Shown here piece by piece: positions 40,310 through 48,290 of a stretch of DNA of 64,000 nt. This DNA comes from Streptomyces sp. NBC_01381 (GTDB taxonomy: Bacteria; Actinomycetota; Actinomycetes; Streptomycetales; Streptomycetaceae): assembly GCF_026340305.1 (NCBI RefSeq), contig NZ_JAPEPI010000001.1, positions 4,030,001 through 4,094,000 of the forward strand. Reading direction: 5' to 3'. The translations under genes and the position numbers were made by a program. Positions within the stretch are counted from its first letter, which is position 1. Each line of letters starts with the position of its first letter. The notes beneath the pieces are model-generated. The model was not told where the DNA came from, searched no databases, and worked only from the letters and a program-made list of their open reading frames with translations.

Positions 40310-41391
40310 AGGACCACCACCGAACGCAGGACCTCGCCGCGCCGCATCCTGCCGAACGCCTCCTCGACCTGGTCGAGCGCGATGGTCTCGGAGACGAATC
40401 CGCCCAGGTCGAGCCTGCGGCTGAGGTACTGGTCGATGAGGATCGGGAAGTCACGGCTCGGCAGGCAGTCGCCGTACCAGGAGGATTTGAGGGCGCCGCC
40501 GCGCGAGAACAGGTCGATCAGCGGCAGGTCGATCGTCATCTCCGGGTCGGGCACGCCGACCTGGACAAGGACGCCCGCGTGATCGCGCATGTAGAAGGCC
40601 TGTCTGTACGTCTCCGGGCGGCCGACCGCGTCGATCGCGACGTCGACGCCGAAGCCGCCGGTCAGCTCGCGCACTGCGTCGACGGGGTCCGTGCCGCGGG
40701 AGTTGACGGTGTGCGTGGCGCCGAACCGGGTCGCGCCGTCGAGCTTGCCCTCGTCGATGTCGACGGCGATGACGCGGCGGGCCCCGGCGAGCGAGGCGCC
40801 GGCGATCGCGGCGTTGCCGACCCCGCCGCAGCCGATGACGGCCACGGTGTCGCCGCGGCCGACCCGGCCGGTGTTCACGGCGGCCCCGTACCCGGCCATC
40901 ACCCCGCAGCCGATGAGCCCGGCGGCCTCGGGGCGGGCCGCCGGGTCGACCTTCACCGCCTGCCCGGCGGCGACCAGGGTCTTCTCGGCGAAGGCGCCGA
41001 TGCCGAGGGCGGGGCTCAGGGGGGTGCCGTCCAGGAGGGTCATCGGCTGGGCGGCGTTGCGCGAGTCGAAGCAGTACCAGGGGCGGCCGCGCAGACAGGA
41101 GCGGCAGGCTCCGCAGGGGGCGCGCCAGGCGATGACCACGTAGTCGCCGGGGCGGAGATCGGTGACGTCGTCGCCGACCGCCTCGATGGTGCCGGCCGCC
41201 TCATGGCCGAGCAGGAACGGGAAGTCGTCGTTGATCGCGCCCTCCCGGTAGTGCAGATCCGTGTGGCAGACCCCGCAGGCCTGCACGGAAACGAGTACCT
41301 CTCCCGGTCCGGGATCTGGCACGACGATCGTCTGCACCTCGACGGGTGCGCCCTTCTTCACGGCGACGACGGCACGGACCTCGTGTGGCAC
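40306..41391 (-). CDS. mscR: S-(hydroxymethyl)mycothiol dehydrogenase (mycothiol-dependent formaldehyde dehydrogenase)
   Basis: A 361-residue zinc-containing medium-chain dehydrogenase. GTG 41391 has AGAGGAG upstream. Catalytic zinc ligands Cys42 (ACGVCHTDLHYRE) and His63/Glu64 (LLGHEAAGTIE); structural zinc Cys93, 96, 99 and 107. NAD site VAVIGCGGVGNAAIAGASLA. The motif FSRGGALKSSWYGDCLPSRD matches mycobacterial MscR closely from memory. It oxidises the mycothiol adduct of formaldehyde and can also reduce S-nitrosomycothiol. As first gene of the operon with the FAD/GcvT and Rieske demethylases, its role here is to detoxify the formaldehyde they release. Confidence 0.92.
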   Translation of the reverse strand: MPHEVRAVVAVKKGAPVEVQTIVVPDPGPGEVLVSVQACGVCHTDLHYREGAINDDFPFLLGHEAAGTIEAVGDDVTDLRPGDYVVIAWRAPCGACRSCLRGRPWYCFDSRNAAQPMTLLDGTPLSPALGIGAFAEKTLVAAGQAVKVDPAARPEAAGLIGCGVMAGYGAAVNTGRVGRGDTVAVIGCGGVGNAAIAGASLAGARRVIAVDIDEGKLDGATRFGATHTVNSRGTDPVDAVRELTGGFGVDVAIDAVGRPETYRQAFYMRDHAGVLVQVGVPDPEMTIDLPLIDLFSRGGALKSSWYGDCLPSRDFPILIDQYLSRRLDLGGFVSETIALDQVEEAFGRMRRGEVLRSVVVL

Positions 41392-41433
41392 GGCCAGGCT
41401 CCTCTGCTGTTGCGCACTGCACGACGGGTTGCG

Positions 41434-41448
41434 CTATGAGAGACATAG
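41434..41448. promoter_or_regulatory. Operator-like inverted repeat CTATG-N5-CATAG
   Basis: CTATG (41434-41438), AGAGA, CATAG (41444-41448). The right arm overlaps the -10 of the mscR promoter. It is a candidate site for the neighbouring IclR regulator. Confidence 0.5.
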
Positions 41449-41474
41449 TGAGAACGCCATCAAGAGGCCGTCAA
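41445..41474 (-). promoter_or_regulatory. mscR operon promoter (-35 TTGACG, N18, -10 CACTAT)
   Basis: On the minus strand TTGACG (41469-41474) and CACTAT (41445-41450) are 18 bp apart, leaving a leader of about 45 nt before the GTG. Confidence 0.6.
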
Positions 41475-41530
41475 GGGGTTGGAGTTAAGCCTCGGAAAAT
41501 CGGCCGGGCACGGCGAAACACGATCGACAC

Positions 41531-41665
41531 GCGACCGGGGCGGATGCGGATTCGTGACGGGGGCGCGTGCGGGAACGCGACGGCGCTTGTGCCGAAACGC
41601 GACGAGGGCGCGCGCGGAACGCGACGAGGGCGCGTGCGGAAACGTGGCGAGGGCGCGTGCGGAAC
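41531..41665. repeat. Six tandem 22-23 bp repeats next to the iclR terminator
   Basis: Six units with consensus near GCGACGAGGGCGCGTGCGGAAC: 41531-41553, 41554-41576, 41577-41598, 41599-41620, 41621-41643 and 41644-41665. A partial seventh copy forms the left arm of the terminator at 41668-41682. Units of mixed 22 and 23 bp do not keep a reading frame, so this is non-coding. It occupies much of the 338-bp gap (41392-41729) between mscR and iclR. Confidence 0.88.
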
Positions 41666-41667
41666 GC

Positions 41668-41707
41668 GACGAGGGCGGAACCAGGAATCCCCGGTTCCGC
41701 CCTCGTC
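41668..41707 (-). terminator. iclR terminator hairpin, 15-bp perfect stem
   Basis: GACGAGGGCGGAACC (41668-41682) pairs with GGTTCCGCCCTCGTC (41693-41707) around a 10-nt loop, 22 bp after the iclR stop on the minus strand. Confidence 0.85.
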
Positions 41708-41729
41708 CTCCGTGTCCAGTACGGGTCCC

Positions 41730-42572
41730 TCAGAAGCCGTAGCCCATCCGCCGCGAGAGCTCCACCGCCGCGACGACCGTGCGCTTGGCGAGCTCGGTCA
41801 GCCGTTCGTCGGTCAGGCGGTACACCGGCCCCGACGCGCTGAGCGCCCCGATGACCTTGCCGTCGTGCGCGCGCACCGGGGCGGCGACGGCGGCCAGGCC
41901 CACCTCCAGCTCCTCCACGGCGATGGCGTACCCCTGCTCGACGACGGCCTCCAGCTCGCCGCGCAGCGCCACCGTGCCGGTGACCGTGTGCTCGGTCAGG
42001 CGCGGCAGCGTACGGGCGACAAGCCCCTCGCGCAGCGTCGTCGGCAGGTGGGCCAGAAGGATCTTGCCGCTGGACGTGGCGTGCAGCGGAGTGCGTCTGC
42101 CCAGCCAGTTCTGCGCGGTCACGGACGCCGGGCCGCGGGCCTGCATGATGTTGACCGCGGCGTCGTCGTCGAGGATCGCGATGTTGACCGTCTCGCCCAG
42201 CTCGTCGGCGAGCTCACGGCAGACCGGGCCGCCCTCCTGGGAGATGTCCAGACGCACTGCCGCCGCCCCCGCGAGGCGCAGTACGCCGGCGCCCAGGAAG
42301 TACTTGCCGCGGTCCTTCGCCTGGCCGACCAGACCGCGGTTCTCCAGGACGCCGAGGAGCCGGAAGGCCGTCGACTTGTGCACCCCCAGCTCGTCGGCGA
42401 TCTCGGTGACCCCGGCCTCGCCGAGCCGGGCGAGTATCTCCAGGACGCTCACGGCGCGGTCCACGGACTGGACGGACCCGGGGGCCGCCTTCTGCTGCTT
42501 CTCGCGTGACTCCCCGGGCTCGTTCTCGGGCGGCTCCTCGTTCTGATCAGGCTGTTTCCGCGTACGGGTCAT
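41730..42572 (-). CDS. IclR family transcriptional regulator
   Basis: A 280-residue regulator with a 35-residue charged N-terminal extension. Winged helix at about 36-95: VQSVDRAVSVLEILARLGEA, GVTEIADELGVHKSTAFRLL, GVLENRGLVGQAKDRGKYFL. The effector domain contains GRRTPLHATSSGKILLAHLP, GYAIAVEELEVGLAAVAAPV and IGALSASGPVYRLTD, typical of IclR. It sits between the mscR-FAD/GcvT-Rieske operon and the divergent ferredoxin-reductase pair, so it most likely controls both arms of the betaine demethylation locus. The ligand is unknown. Strong terminator downstream. Confidence 0.93.
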   Translation of the reverse strand: MTRTRKQPDQNEEPPENEPGESREKQQKAAPGSVQSVDRAVSVLEILARLGEAGVTEIADELGVHKSTAFRLLGVLENRGLVGQAKDRGKYFLGAGVLRLAGAAAVRLDISQEGGPVCRELADELGETVNIAILDDDAAVNIMQARGPASVTAQNWLGRRTPLHATSSGKILLAHLPTTLREGLVARTLPRLTEHTVTGTVALRGELEAVVEQGYAIAVEELEVGLAAVAAPVRAHDGKVIGALSASGPVYRLTDERLTELAKRTVVAAVELSRRMGYGF

Positions 42573-42688
42573 ATCTCAACTCTCACCACCTTGCGGCCTC
42601 TTGAAGCCGCATCTGCGGGAAGCCCTTGACGCGGTGGGCGTCCCGCCCGGATTCTGTTGCGCATAGCGCTCCCTCGTGCGCCATGTGA

Positions 42689-42699
42689 AACATCATGTT
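42689..42699. promoter_or_regulatory. Small palindrome AACAT-C-ATGTT in the iclR/ferredoxin divergent region
   Basis: An 11-bp palindrome in the longer imperfect repeat GTGAAACATCATGTTAC, 78 bp before the ferredoxin start within the 204-bp divergent region 42573-42776. Possible IclR binding site; weak evidence. Confidence 0.4.
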
Positions 42700-42776
42700 A
42701 CCGAAGGGTCCTGTACCGAGAAGGTCTCAGGACCGGGCCAGCGAGATCTACGAGAGAGATCAAGAGAGGGGGGCCC

Positions 42777-43097
42777 ATGATTCCCGTCTGCCGCCTTGAA
42801 GACCTCCCCGTGGGCGAATCCGTCCGTGTCGACACCACACCGCCCATCGCGGTGTTCAACGCCGAGGGCGAGATCTACGCCATCGACGACACCTGCAGCC
42901 ACCAGGACGCCTCTCTCTCCGAGGGGTGGCTCGAAGGCTGTCTGGTCGAATGCCCGCTGCATGCCGCCTCATTCGATCTCCGTACCGGGCAGCCGACCTG
43001 CCTGCCGGCACGCCGCGCCGTGCGCACCCACCGGGTGAGCGTCGACGACGGAACGATCCATGTCCACCTGGCAGCCGAGGAGGGCTCCGCCGCATGA
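42777..43097 (+). CDS. Rieske [2Fe-2S] ferredoxin
   Basis: A 106-residue Rieske-type ferredoxin; ATG 42777 follows GAGAGGGGGG. The cluster ligands are in DTCSHQDASLSEG (CxH) and CLVECPLHAASFDLRTG (CxxH). It resembles the small ferredoxin component of three-component oxygenases (BphF/NdoA style). It overlaps the reductase gene by ATGA and is translationally coupled to it. It probably transfers electrons to the Rieske oxygenase at 36690-37808, which lacks its own reductase in the other operon. Divergent from iclR. Confidence 0.93.
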   Translation: MIPVCRLEDLPVGESVRVDTTPPIAVFNAEGEIYAIDDTCSHQDASLSEGWLEGCLVECPLHAASFDLRTGQPTCLPARRAVRTHRVSVDDGTIHVHLAAEEGSAA

Positions 43098-44269
43098 GGA
43101 CCATCACCGTGGTGGGCGCCTCGCTCGCCGGGCTCTACGCGGCGCGTGAGCTGCGCGCCCAGGGATTCGACGGCCGGCTCGTGATCGTCGGCGACGAGCC
43201 GCACCAGCCGTACGACAGGCCCCCGCTCTCCAAGGACTTCCTCACCGGCAGGTCGGGCGAGGCCCAGCTGGCCCTCACCGACGGCGAGGAGACGGCCGAA
43301 CTCGCCGCCGAGTGGCTGCTCGGGACGCGCGCCCGCGGCCTCGACCCGCGCGGCCGCACCGTCCTCCTCGACGACGGCAGGACCGTCCCGAGCGACGGCG
43401 TGGTCATCGCCACCGGGGCGTCCGCCCGCCGTCTGCCGGGGCCCGGCCTCGCGGGCGTGCACACGCTGCGCACGCTGGACGACGCCCGCGCCCTGCGCGC
43501 CGAACTGGCCGCAGGACCGCAGCGGGTCGTCGTGATCGGCGGGGGATTCATCGGCGCCGAGACCGCGTCCTCGTGCGTGGCGCTCGGGCACGACGTGACG
43601 GTCGTCGAGGCCGCTCCGCTGCCGCTGCTCCCGCAACTCGGCCCGGAGATGGCCGCGGTGTGCGCGGGACTGCACGCACGCGGCGGCACGACGCTGCTGA
43701 CCGGCACGGGCGTGGCGGCATTGCGCGGCGACACCGCCGTCCGCGCGGTGGAGTTGTCCGACGGCAGGCTGCTCCCCGCCGACGTGGTCGTCGTCGGCAT
43801 CGGGGCCACCCCCAACACCGGCTGGCTCGCGGGCTCGACCCTCGCCCTGGACGACGGGGTCCTCTGCGACGACGGCTGTGTCACCGGGCTGCCGCACGTG
43901 GTCGCCGTGGGTGACGTGGCCCGCGTCGGCGGCAAGCGCGCCGAGCACTGGACGAGCGCCACCGAGCAACCCCGCGTCGCCGTACGCAACTTGCTGGCCG
44001 CGAGCACCGTCGAAACGGTCCGCCCGCTGCCGTACTTCTGGTCCGACCAGTACGGCTCCCGCATCCAGTTCGCGGGCCTGCGGCGGGCCGACGACACCGT
44101 GCGCCTGGTCGAGGGCTCGCCGGACGAGGGCGGCTTCCTCGTCGCGTACGAGCGGGAGGGGCGGACCACGGCGGTCCTCGCCGTCGACCGGCCACGCCCG
44201 TTCATGCGGATGCGACGCGCACTGGCGGCGGGCGCCGCGGAGCCGGCGGGGGTGCCTGCCGGGGTGTGA
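43094..44269 (+). CDS. FAD-dependent ferredoxin reductase
   Basis: A 391-residue pyridine nucleotide-disulfide-type flavoprotein of the BphA4/putidaredoxin reductase group. FAD site: ITVVGASLAGLYAARELRAQ at the N-terminus. Central motif PYDRPPLSKDFLTG; NAD(P)H site VVVIGGGFIGAETASSCVAL; second FAD motif GLPHVVAVGDVARVGG; and HWTSATEQPRVAVRNLL. It moves electrons from NAD(P)H to the ferredoxin encoded just upstream. Confidence 0.93.
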   Translation: MRTITVVGASLAGLYAARELRAQGFDGRLVIVGDEPHQPYDRPPLSKDFLTGRSGEAQLALTDGEETAELAAEWLLGTRARGLDPRGRTVLLDDGRTVPSDGVVIATGASARRLPGPGLAGVHTLRTLDDARALRAELAAGPQRVVVIGGGFIGAETASSCVALGHDVTVVEAAPLPLLPQLGPEMAAVCAGLHARGGTTLLTGTGVAALRGDTAVRAVELSDGRLLPADVVVVGIGATPNTGWLAGSTLALDDGVLCDDGCVTGLPHVVAVGDVARVGGKRAEHWTSATEQPRVAVRNLLAASTVETVRPLPYFWSDQYGSRIQFAGLRRADDTVRLVEGSPDEGGFLVAYEREGRTTAVLAVDRPRPFMRMRRALAAGAAEPAGVPAGV

Positions 44270-44304
44270 GCGGCTGGGGGCGGCCCTCGCCCCTTCGGCC
44301 CCTC

Positions 44305-44335
44305 AGGAAGGGGACAGCTCAGGAATGGGACAGCT
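44305..44335. repeat. Tandem 15-bp duplication at a gene end
   Basis: AGGAAGGGGACAGCT (44305-44319) and AGGAATGGGACAGCT (44321-44335) differ by one base. They duplicate the last codons and stop region of the minus-strand membrane protein gene. Confidence 0.8.
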
Positions 44336-44840
44336 GCCCCGCCCCGCCCCGACTCCGTATGCGCTCCTTGCCGCGCGCCGCGGCCCGCGCCTGCCTGCGG
44401 GCCCGGCGCCGCTCACGCCGCAGCCTGCGTGCCGTGCTGCTGGGCACCGACACCACTCCGTGCCGCTGGTTGTACACCTGCCGAGTCACCCACACGTCGA
44501 GCACGCCCCAGGTGGCGACCACGGTGCTGGCCACACTGCTGAGCACCATCGGGAAGGACAGCCAGGATCCCGCCAGCGCGCTCAGGAACGCGATCATCGC
44601 CTGTATCAACGTCAGCGACACGATGATGACGGCGCGCACGGCGGCCGTACGCACCGGATCCGGTAGCCGCCGCCTGCGTGCCGGCTCCTCGATCCACAAC
44701 TCCCTGCGACGCTCGCCGTCATCACCGACCGCGCCGTACGACTCCTCCGAAGCCGCGCCGTACGACTCCTCCGCAGCCGCGTCGTCCCGACGCCCGCCGT
44801 GCTGCTGCTCAGGCGCCCGCTGGCGCTCCGCCGTGCCCAT
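44319..44840 (-). CDS. Small membrane protein with two TM segments and charged ends
   Basis: A 173-residue protein; ATG 44840 is preferred over TTG 44843 because GGGGAG lies ten bases upstream. The N-terminus is polar with a short duplication AAEESYGAASEESYGA. A hydrophobic region at about 70-118 (AVIIVSLTLIQAMIAFLSAL, then SWLSFPMVLSSVASTVVATW) forms two membrane segments. The C-terminal 50 residues are very basic (RRLRRERRRARRQARAAARG) and probably cytoplasmic. No known family recognised. It is divergent from the conservon across a 441-bp gap. Confidence 0.7.
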   Translation of the reverse strand: MGTAERQRAPEQQHGGRRDDAAAEESYGAASEESYGAVGDDGERRRELWIEEPARRRRLPDPVRTAAVRAVIIVSLTLIQAMIAFLSALAGSWLSFPMVLSSVASTVVATWGVLDVWVTRQVYNQRHGVVSVPSSTARRLRRERRRARRQARAAARGKERIRSRGGAGQLSHS

Positions 44841-45051
44841 CAACTCGTCACTCCCCCCGCTGCCCCGTGGCCCACTCGCTGAGATGTCATCGGACCTGGC
44901 CCCTCAGTGGCTGCCCGAAATGCTCGGCTTTACGCCACCTCGGCACGGCATGCGGTCTCGGCGCACGCTGTCCTCAACTCCCTTACTGACAGACGAACGA
45001 GCGCCCCGGAAGATTCCCGAACGGCTTCGGCAAAGCGAAGAGATCCGGCCA

Positions 45052-45085
45052 ACTGGGCACATCCGCAAGGGGGATTGTGCCCAGT
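45052..45085. promoter_or_regulatory. 10-bp inverted repeat ACTGGGCACA...TGTGCCCAGT
   Basis: Perfect arms at 45052-45061 and 45076-45085 with a 14-nt centre, about 95 bp before the cvnA -35. It may be an operator or an RNA hairpin. Confidence 0.5.
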
Positions 45086-45179
45086 GGCATGTGCCACACG
45101 CGGGATGCAATCTCCCGTAATGGAGGGACAACTTCGGACGTCTCTTTCGCGTCACGGCTGAAATCCGTCCGGACGTGCC

Positions 45180-45209
45180 TTCGAGTTGCCCCTGGGTCGG
45201 TAGTAGGCT
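45180..45209 (+). promoter_or_regulatory. Possible cvnA promoter
   Basis: TTCGAG (45180-45185), 18 bp, TAGGCT (45204-45209), giving a leader of about 65 nt. The -10 is good and the -35 weak. Confidence 0.4.
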
Positions 45210-45281
45210 CACGCCGTTTGTTGACGCACATGTGTGCCCCTGGCCATAGCGCGGCCGCAGGGGGCCGATCTGGGGGAGGCC

Positions 45282-48200
45282 ATGCGCTTTCGCGGGAAGT
45301 CCATCCGCCGGAAGATCGTGGCATTGCTGCTGGTGCCGCTCATTTCGCTGACCGCGTTGTGGGGCTTCGCCACCTACGTCACCGGTCAGTCGGCCAAGAA
45401 TCTGATCGACGTCGCGAACCTCGTCGACACGATCGGCTACCCGGTCGACGACACCGCCCAGGTCGTCCAGCAGGAGCGCCGCCAGACCCTCGTCTATCTC
45501 GCCGACCCCCGGGCCTCCGACGCGCTCGCCGCGCTGCGCCGCAGCCGCGCCGCCACCGACGACATGGTCGCCCAGGTGAGGCAGCGGGCCAAGGACCCGG
45601 ACGTACGCGACGGGGTGTCCGGACAGTCCGCCGACCGGCTCGCCTCGATCCTCGACGCCTTCGACGGCATCGAGTCGCTGCGCCGCACGGTCGAAGAGGG
45701 CACCATCACCCGCGCCGGCGCGCTCAAGATGTACACGAAGCTGATCGACCCCTGCTACGGCTTCCTGATGACCCTCCAGGGCCTCGACGACGCGAAGCTC
45801 GACCGGCAGGGCCGCGCTCTCGTCGGAGTGGCACGCGCGCGTGAACTGCTCTCCCGCGAGGACGCGTTGCTCGGCTCCGCGCTCGTGGCCCGCCGCGTCA
45901 CCAAGGCCGAGATCCGGGAGATCGCCGACCTGCGGGCCCAGCGCACGCTGCTGTACGAGGTCAGCCTCGGCCAGCTGCCCGAGGACGAGCGAGGCCACTA
46001 CGAGCGCTACTGGAACGGCGCCGAGACGACCCAGCTGCGGGGCGCCGAGAAAGCCGTGGCCGAGTCCGCGGCCGGCACGCCGCGCGTGGTCACTTCGGCG
46101 CGCTGGGACGCCGCGGCGGGCAAGGCGCTCAAGGACCTCGCCGAACGCGGCGACGCGGCGAGCGACCGCCTGCAGGAGCGCGTCGAGCCGGTGGCCGTCG
46201 GCGTGATCATCCGGGTCGCCGTAGCCGGTGTGTTCGGTCTGCTCGCGCTGCTGTTCTCGGTCTTCATGTCCCTGCGCATCGGCCGCAGCCTCGTCCGTGA
46301 CCTGCGCCGACTGCGCCTGGAGGCCCACGAGGCGTCCGGCGTCCGGTTGCCCGGCGTGCTGCGCCGCCTCGCGGCCGGCGAACAGGTCGACGTGGAGACC
46401 GAGGCGCCCCGCCTGACGTACGAGAAGGACGAGATCGGCCAGGTAGGCCAGGCGCTCAACACCCTGCAGCGCGCCGCGGTCGAGGCCACCGTGAAACAGG
46501 CAGACCTGCGCCGCGGCGTCTCCGAGGTGTTCGTCAACCTCGCACGGCGCAGCCAGGTGCTCCTGCACAAGCAGCTCACCCTGCTCGACACGATGGAGCG
46601 CAGGACCGAGGACACGGACGAGCTCGCCGACCTCTTCCGCCTCGACCACCTGACGACCCGTATGCGGCGGCACGCCGAGGGTCTCGTGATCCTCTCCGGC
46701 GCCGCCCCCTCGCGGCAGTGGCGCAAGCCCGTCCAGCTCATGGACGTCGTCCGCGCAGCCGTCGCCGAGGTCGAGGACTACGAACGCATCGAGGTGCGCC
46801 GCCTGCCGCGCATCGCCGTCACGGGACCCGCGGTCGCCGACCTCACCCACCTGATGGCCGAACTCCTGGAGAACGCCACGGTGTTCTCGCCCCCGCACAC
46901 CGCGGTGCAGGTCCTCGGGGAGCACGTCGCCAACGGCTTCACCCTGGAGATTCACGACCGGGGGCTCGGCATGGCCGCCGACGCGCTCCTGGACGCCAAC
47001 CTCCGCCTCGCCGAGACCCCGGAGTTCGAACTCTCCGACACCGACCGGCTCGGCCTCTTCGTAGTGAGCCGCCTCGCCCAGCGACAGCGCGTACGCGTCT
47101 CCCTGCAGCCCTCTCCGTACGGCGGGACCACCGCCGTCGTGTTCATCCCCGAGACGCTGCTCACCGACGACGTACCGGACACGAACGGCATCGGATTCCG
47201 GCTCGACCGGCGGCAGGCCAAGGACGCCGTGAACCGCGACAAGGCGGGCGACAAGGCGGCGGCCCTCGGTCAAGTGCCCGTCCAGCTGCCCGGGTTGCCC
47301 GCGTCCATCCTCGACGGTCCGGTCGAGCTGGAGGCGCCCGTCGGCATGGCGGACCTCGACGGCTTCCCCGGAGCCCTGGGGGACGAGGACAGCGAGCGCG
47401 GCGGCCTCTTCCGCCCTCGCCGCCGCGTCGCCGGGGTCCCCGGAGACGAGCAGCACCAGCAGGCCCGCGACGAGCGGGAGGCCGGCCAGCGTGAACCCGT
47501 ACGCCCCGACGACTCGCCCCCGGACGACGACCCCGCGGACGAGGGCCACCCCACCGATCCGGTGCCGCTGCCCCGCCGCAGGACCCCGAAGCTGGTCTCC
47601 TCGCACGGCCGCCCCGTGACGCACACCAGGAACCGGGGCACGGCCGCGGAGGACGAAGCGGCCCCGGAGAGCCCGGTGGGCCGCCCCCAGGGCGGCATCG
47701 CGGTGGAGAACACCCCCGTGGGACGTCCCCAGGGCGGTGCCGTGAACGCCGATCTCCCGGTACGGGACAGCGGCTCCGACGCCGAGGGCGGCCCCCCCGA
47801 GCCGGTCGTTCCTGAGCTGCCGAGCCGGCTGCGCGGCCGTACCGCGACGGACGCCGTCGACCTGCCGCGCCGTCCCGAACCGCAGTCCGCCTGGCCCGAT
47901 CTGTCGCCCCCGCACCGCGACGTCACCGCGTCCGACAAGACGCAGCCGGAGCTCCCCAGGCGCAGCCGGCGCGCGGAGCCCACGGAGACCCCAGTGCGCC
48001 CCGCGCCGTCACCCGACGCCGGACAAGTGCCCACCCAAGCTCCCGGCGGACTGCCCCGGCGCGTCCGTCAGGCCAACCTCGCGCCTCAACTGAAGGACGG
48101 TCCCGATCAGCGCCCGGAGCGCGCACCGACGGCCGGGACCAGGCCGCAGGAGCGCGACGCCGACGAGGTACGCAGCCGGATGGCATCGCTCCAGCGTGGC

Positions 48201-48290
48201 TGGCAGCGCGGCCGTGAAGAGAACGCCGCGGGCGACGACGCCTCCGACGGCACAGCACCAGGAACGACATCTGAGGGGGACGGTCGATGA
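45282..48290 (+). CDS. cvnA: Conservon sensor histidine kinase-like protein CvnA
   Basis: A 1002-residue membrane sensor; ATG 45282 with GGGGGAGG upstream. TM1 is at about 11-33 (KIVALLLVPLISLTALWGFA). An extracellular nitrate/nitrite-sensing-type helical domain spans about 35-305, with QQERRQTLVYLADPRASDAL and RDGVSGQSADRLASILDAFD. TM2 is near 310-330, followed by HAMP. The cytoplasmic part has VFVNLARRSQVLLHKQLTLL, the LDHLTTRMRRHAE box, and an ATPase domain with LMAELLENATVFSPPHT (N box), EIHDRGLGM and LGLFVVSRLAQRQRV. A 330-residue disordered tail repeats PVGRPQGG. It overlaps cvnB by four bases. CvnA proteins signal to the small GTPase CvnD. Confidence 0.92.
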   Translation: MRFRGKSIRRKIVALLLVPLISLTALWGFATYVTGQSAKNLIDVANLVDTIGYPVDDTAQVVQQERRQTLVYLADPRASDALAALRRSRAATDDMVAQVRQRAKDPDVRDGVSGQSADRLASILDAFDGIESLRRTVEEGTITRAGALKMYTKLIDPCYGFLMTLQGLDDAKLDRQGRALVGVARARELLSREDALLGSALVARRVTKAEIREIADLRAQRTLLYEVSLGQLPEDERGHYERYWNGAETTQLRGAEKAVAESAAGTPRVVTSARWDAAAGKALKDLAERGDAASDRLQERVEPVAVGVIIRVAVAGVFGLLALLFSVFMSLRIGRSLVRDLRRLRLEAHEASGVRLPGVLRRLAAGEQVDVETEAPRLTYEKDEIGQVGQALNTLQRAAVEATVKQADLRRGVSEVFVNLARRSQVLLHKQLTLLDTMERRTEDTDELADLFRLDHLTTRMRRHAEGLVILSGAAPSRQWRKPVQLMDVVRAAVAEVEDYERIEVRRLPRIAVTGPAVADLTHLMAELLENATVFSPPHTAVQVLGEHVANGFTLEIHDRGLGMAADALLDANLRLAETPEFELSDTDRLGLFVVSRLAQRQRVRVSLQPSPYGGTTAVVFIPETLLTDDVPDTNGIGFRLDRRQAKDAVNRDKAGDKAAALGQVPVQLPGLPASILDGPVELEAPVGMADLDGFPGALGDEDSERGGLFRPRRRVAGVPGDEQHQQARDEREAGQREPVRPDDSPPDDDPADEGHPTDPVPLPRRRTPKLVSSHGRPVTHTRNRGTAAEDEAAPESPVGRPQGGIAVENTPVGRPQGGAVNADLPVRDSGSDAEGGPPEPVVPELPSRLRGRTATDAVDLPRRPEPQSAWPDLSPPHRDVTASDKTQPELPRRSRRAEPTETPVRPAPSPDAGQVPTQAPGGLPRRVRQANLAPQLKDGPDQRPERAPTAGTRPQERDADEVRSRMASLQRGWQRGREENAAGDDASDGTAPGTTSEGDGR

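Larger units (their letters stand above)
44841..45281. other. 441-bp divergent intergenic region upstream of cvnA
   Basis: No convincing gene; short frames in both directions lack strong third-position bias. It contains a 10-bp inverted repeat (45052-45085), an adjoining small GGCA/TGCC repeat (45086-45095) and a likely cvnA promoter (45180-45209). Confidence 0.5.

Noticed and set aside
41531..41665. Repeat array considered as CRISPR
   Set aside because: Units are directly adjacent without spacers, vary in length (22/23 bp), and no cas genes are near.
44983..45324. 113-codon minus-strand frame across the cvnA start
   Set aside because: Covers the cvnA ribosome site and promoter and has no recognised domain; composition is not convincing.
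44904..47915. 1003-codon minus-strand open frame
   Set aside because: Opposite to CvnA, which has all sensor-kinase motifs. The minus frame is low-complexity Gly/Val/Arg.
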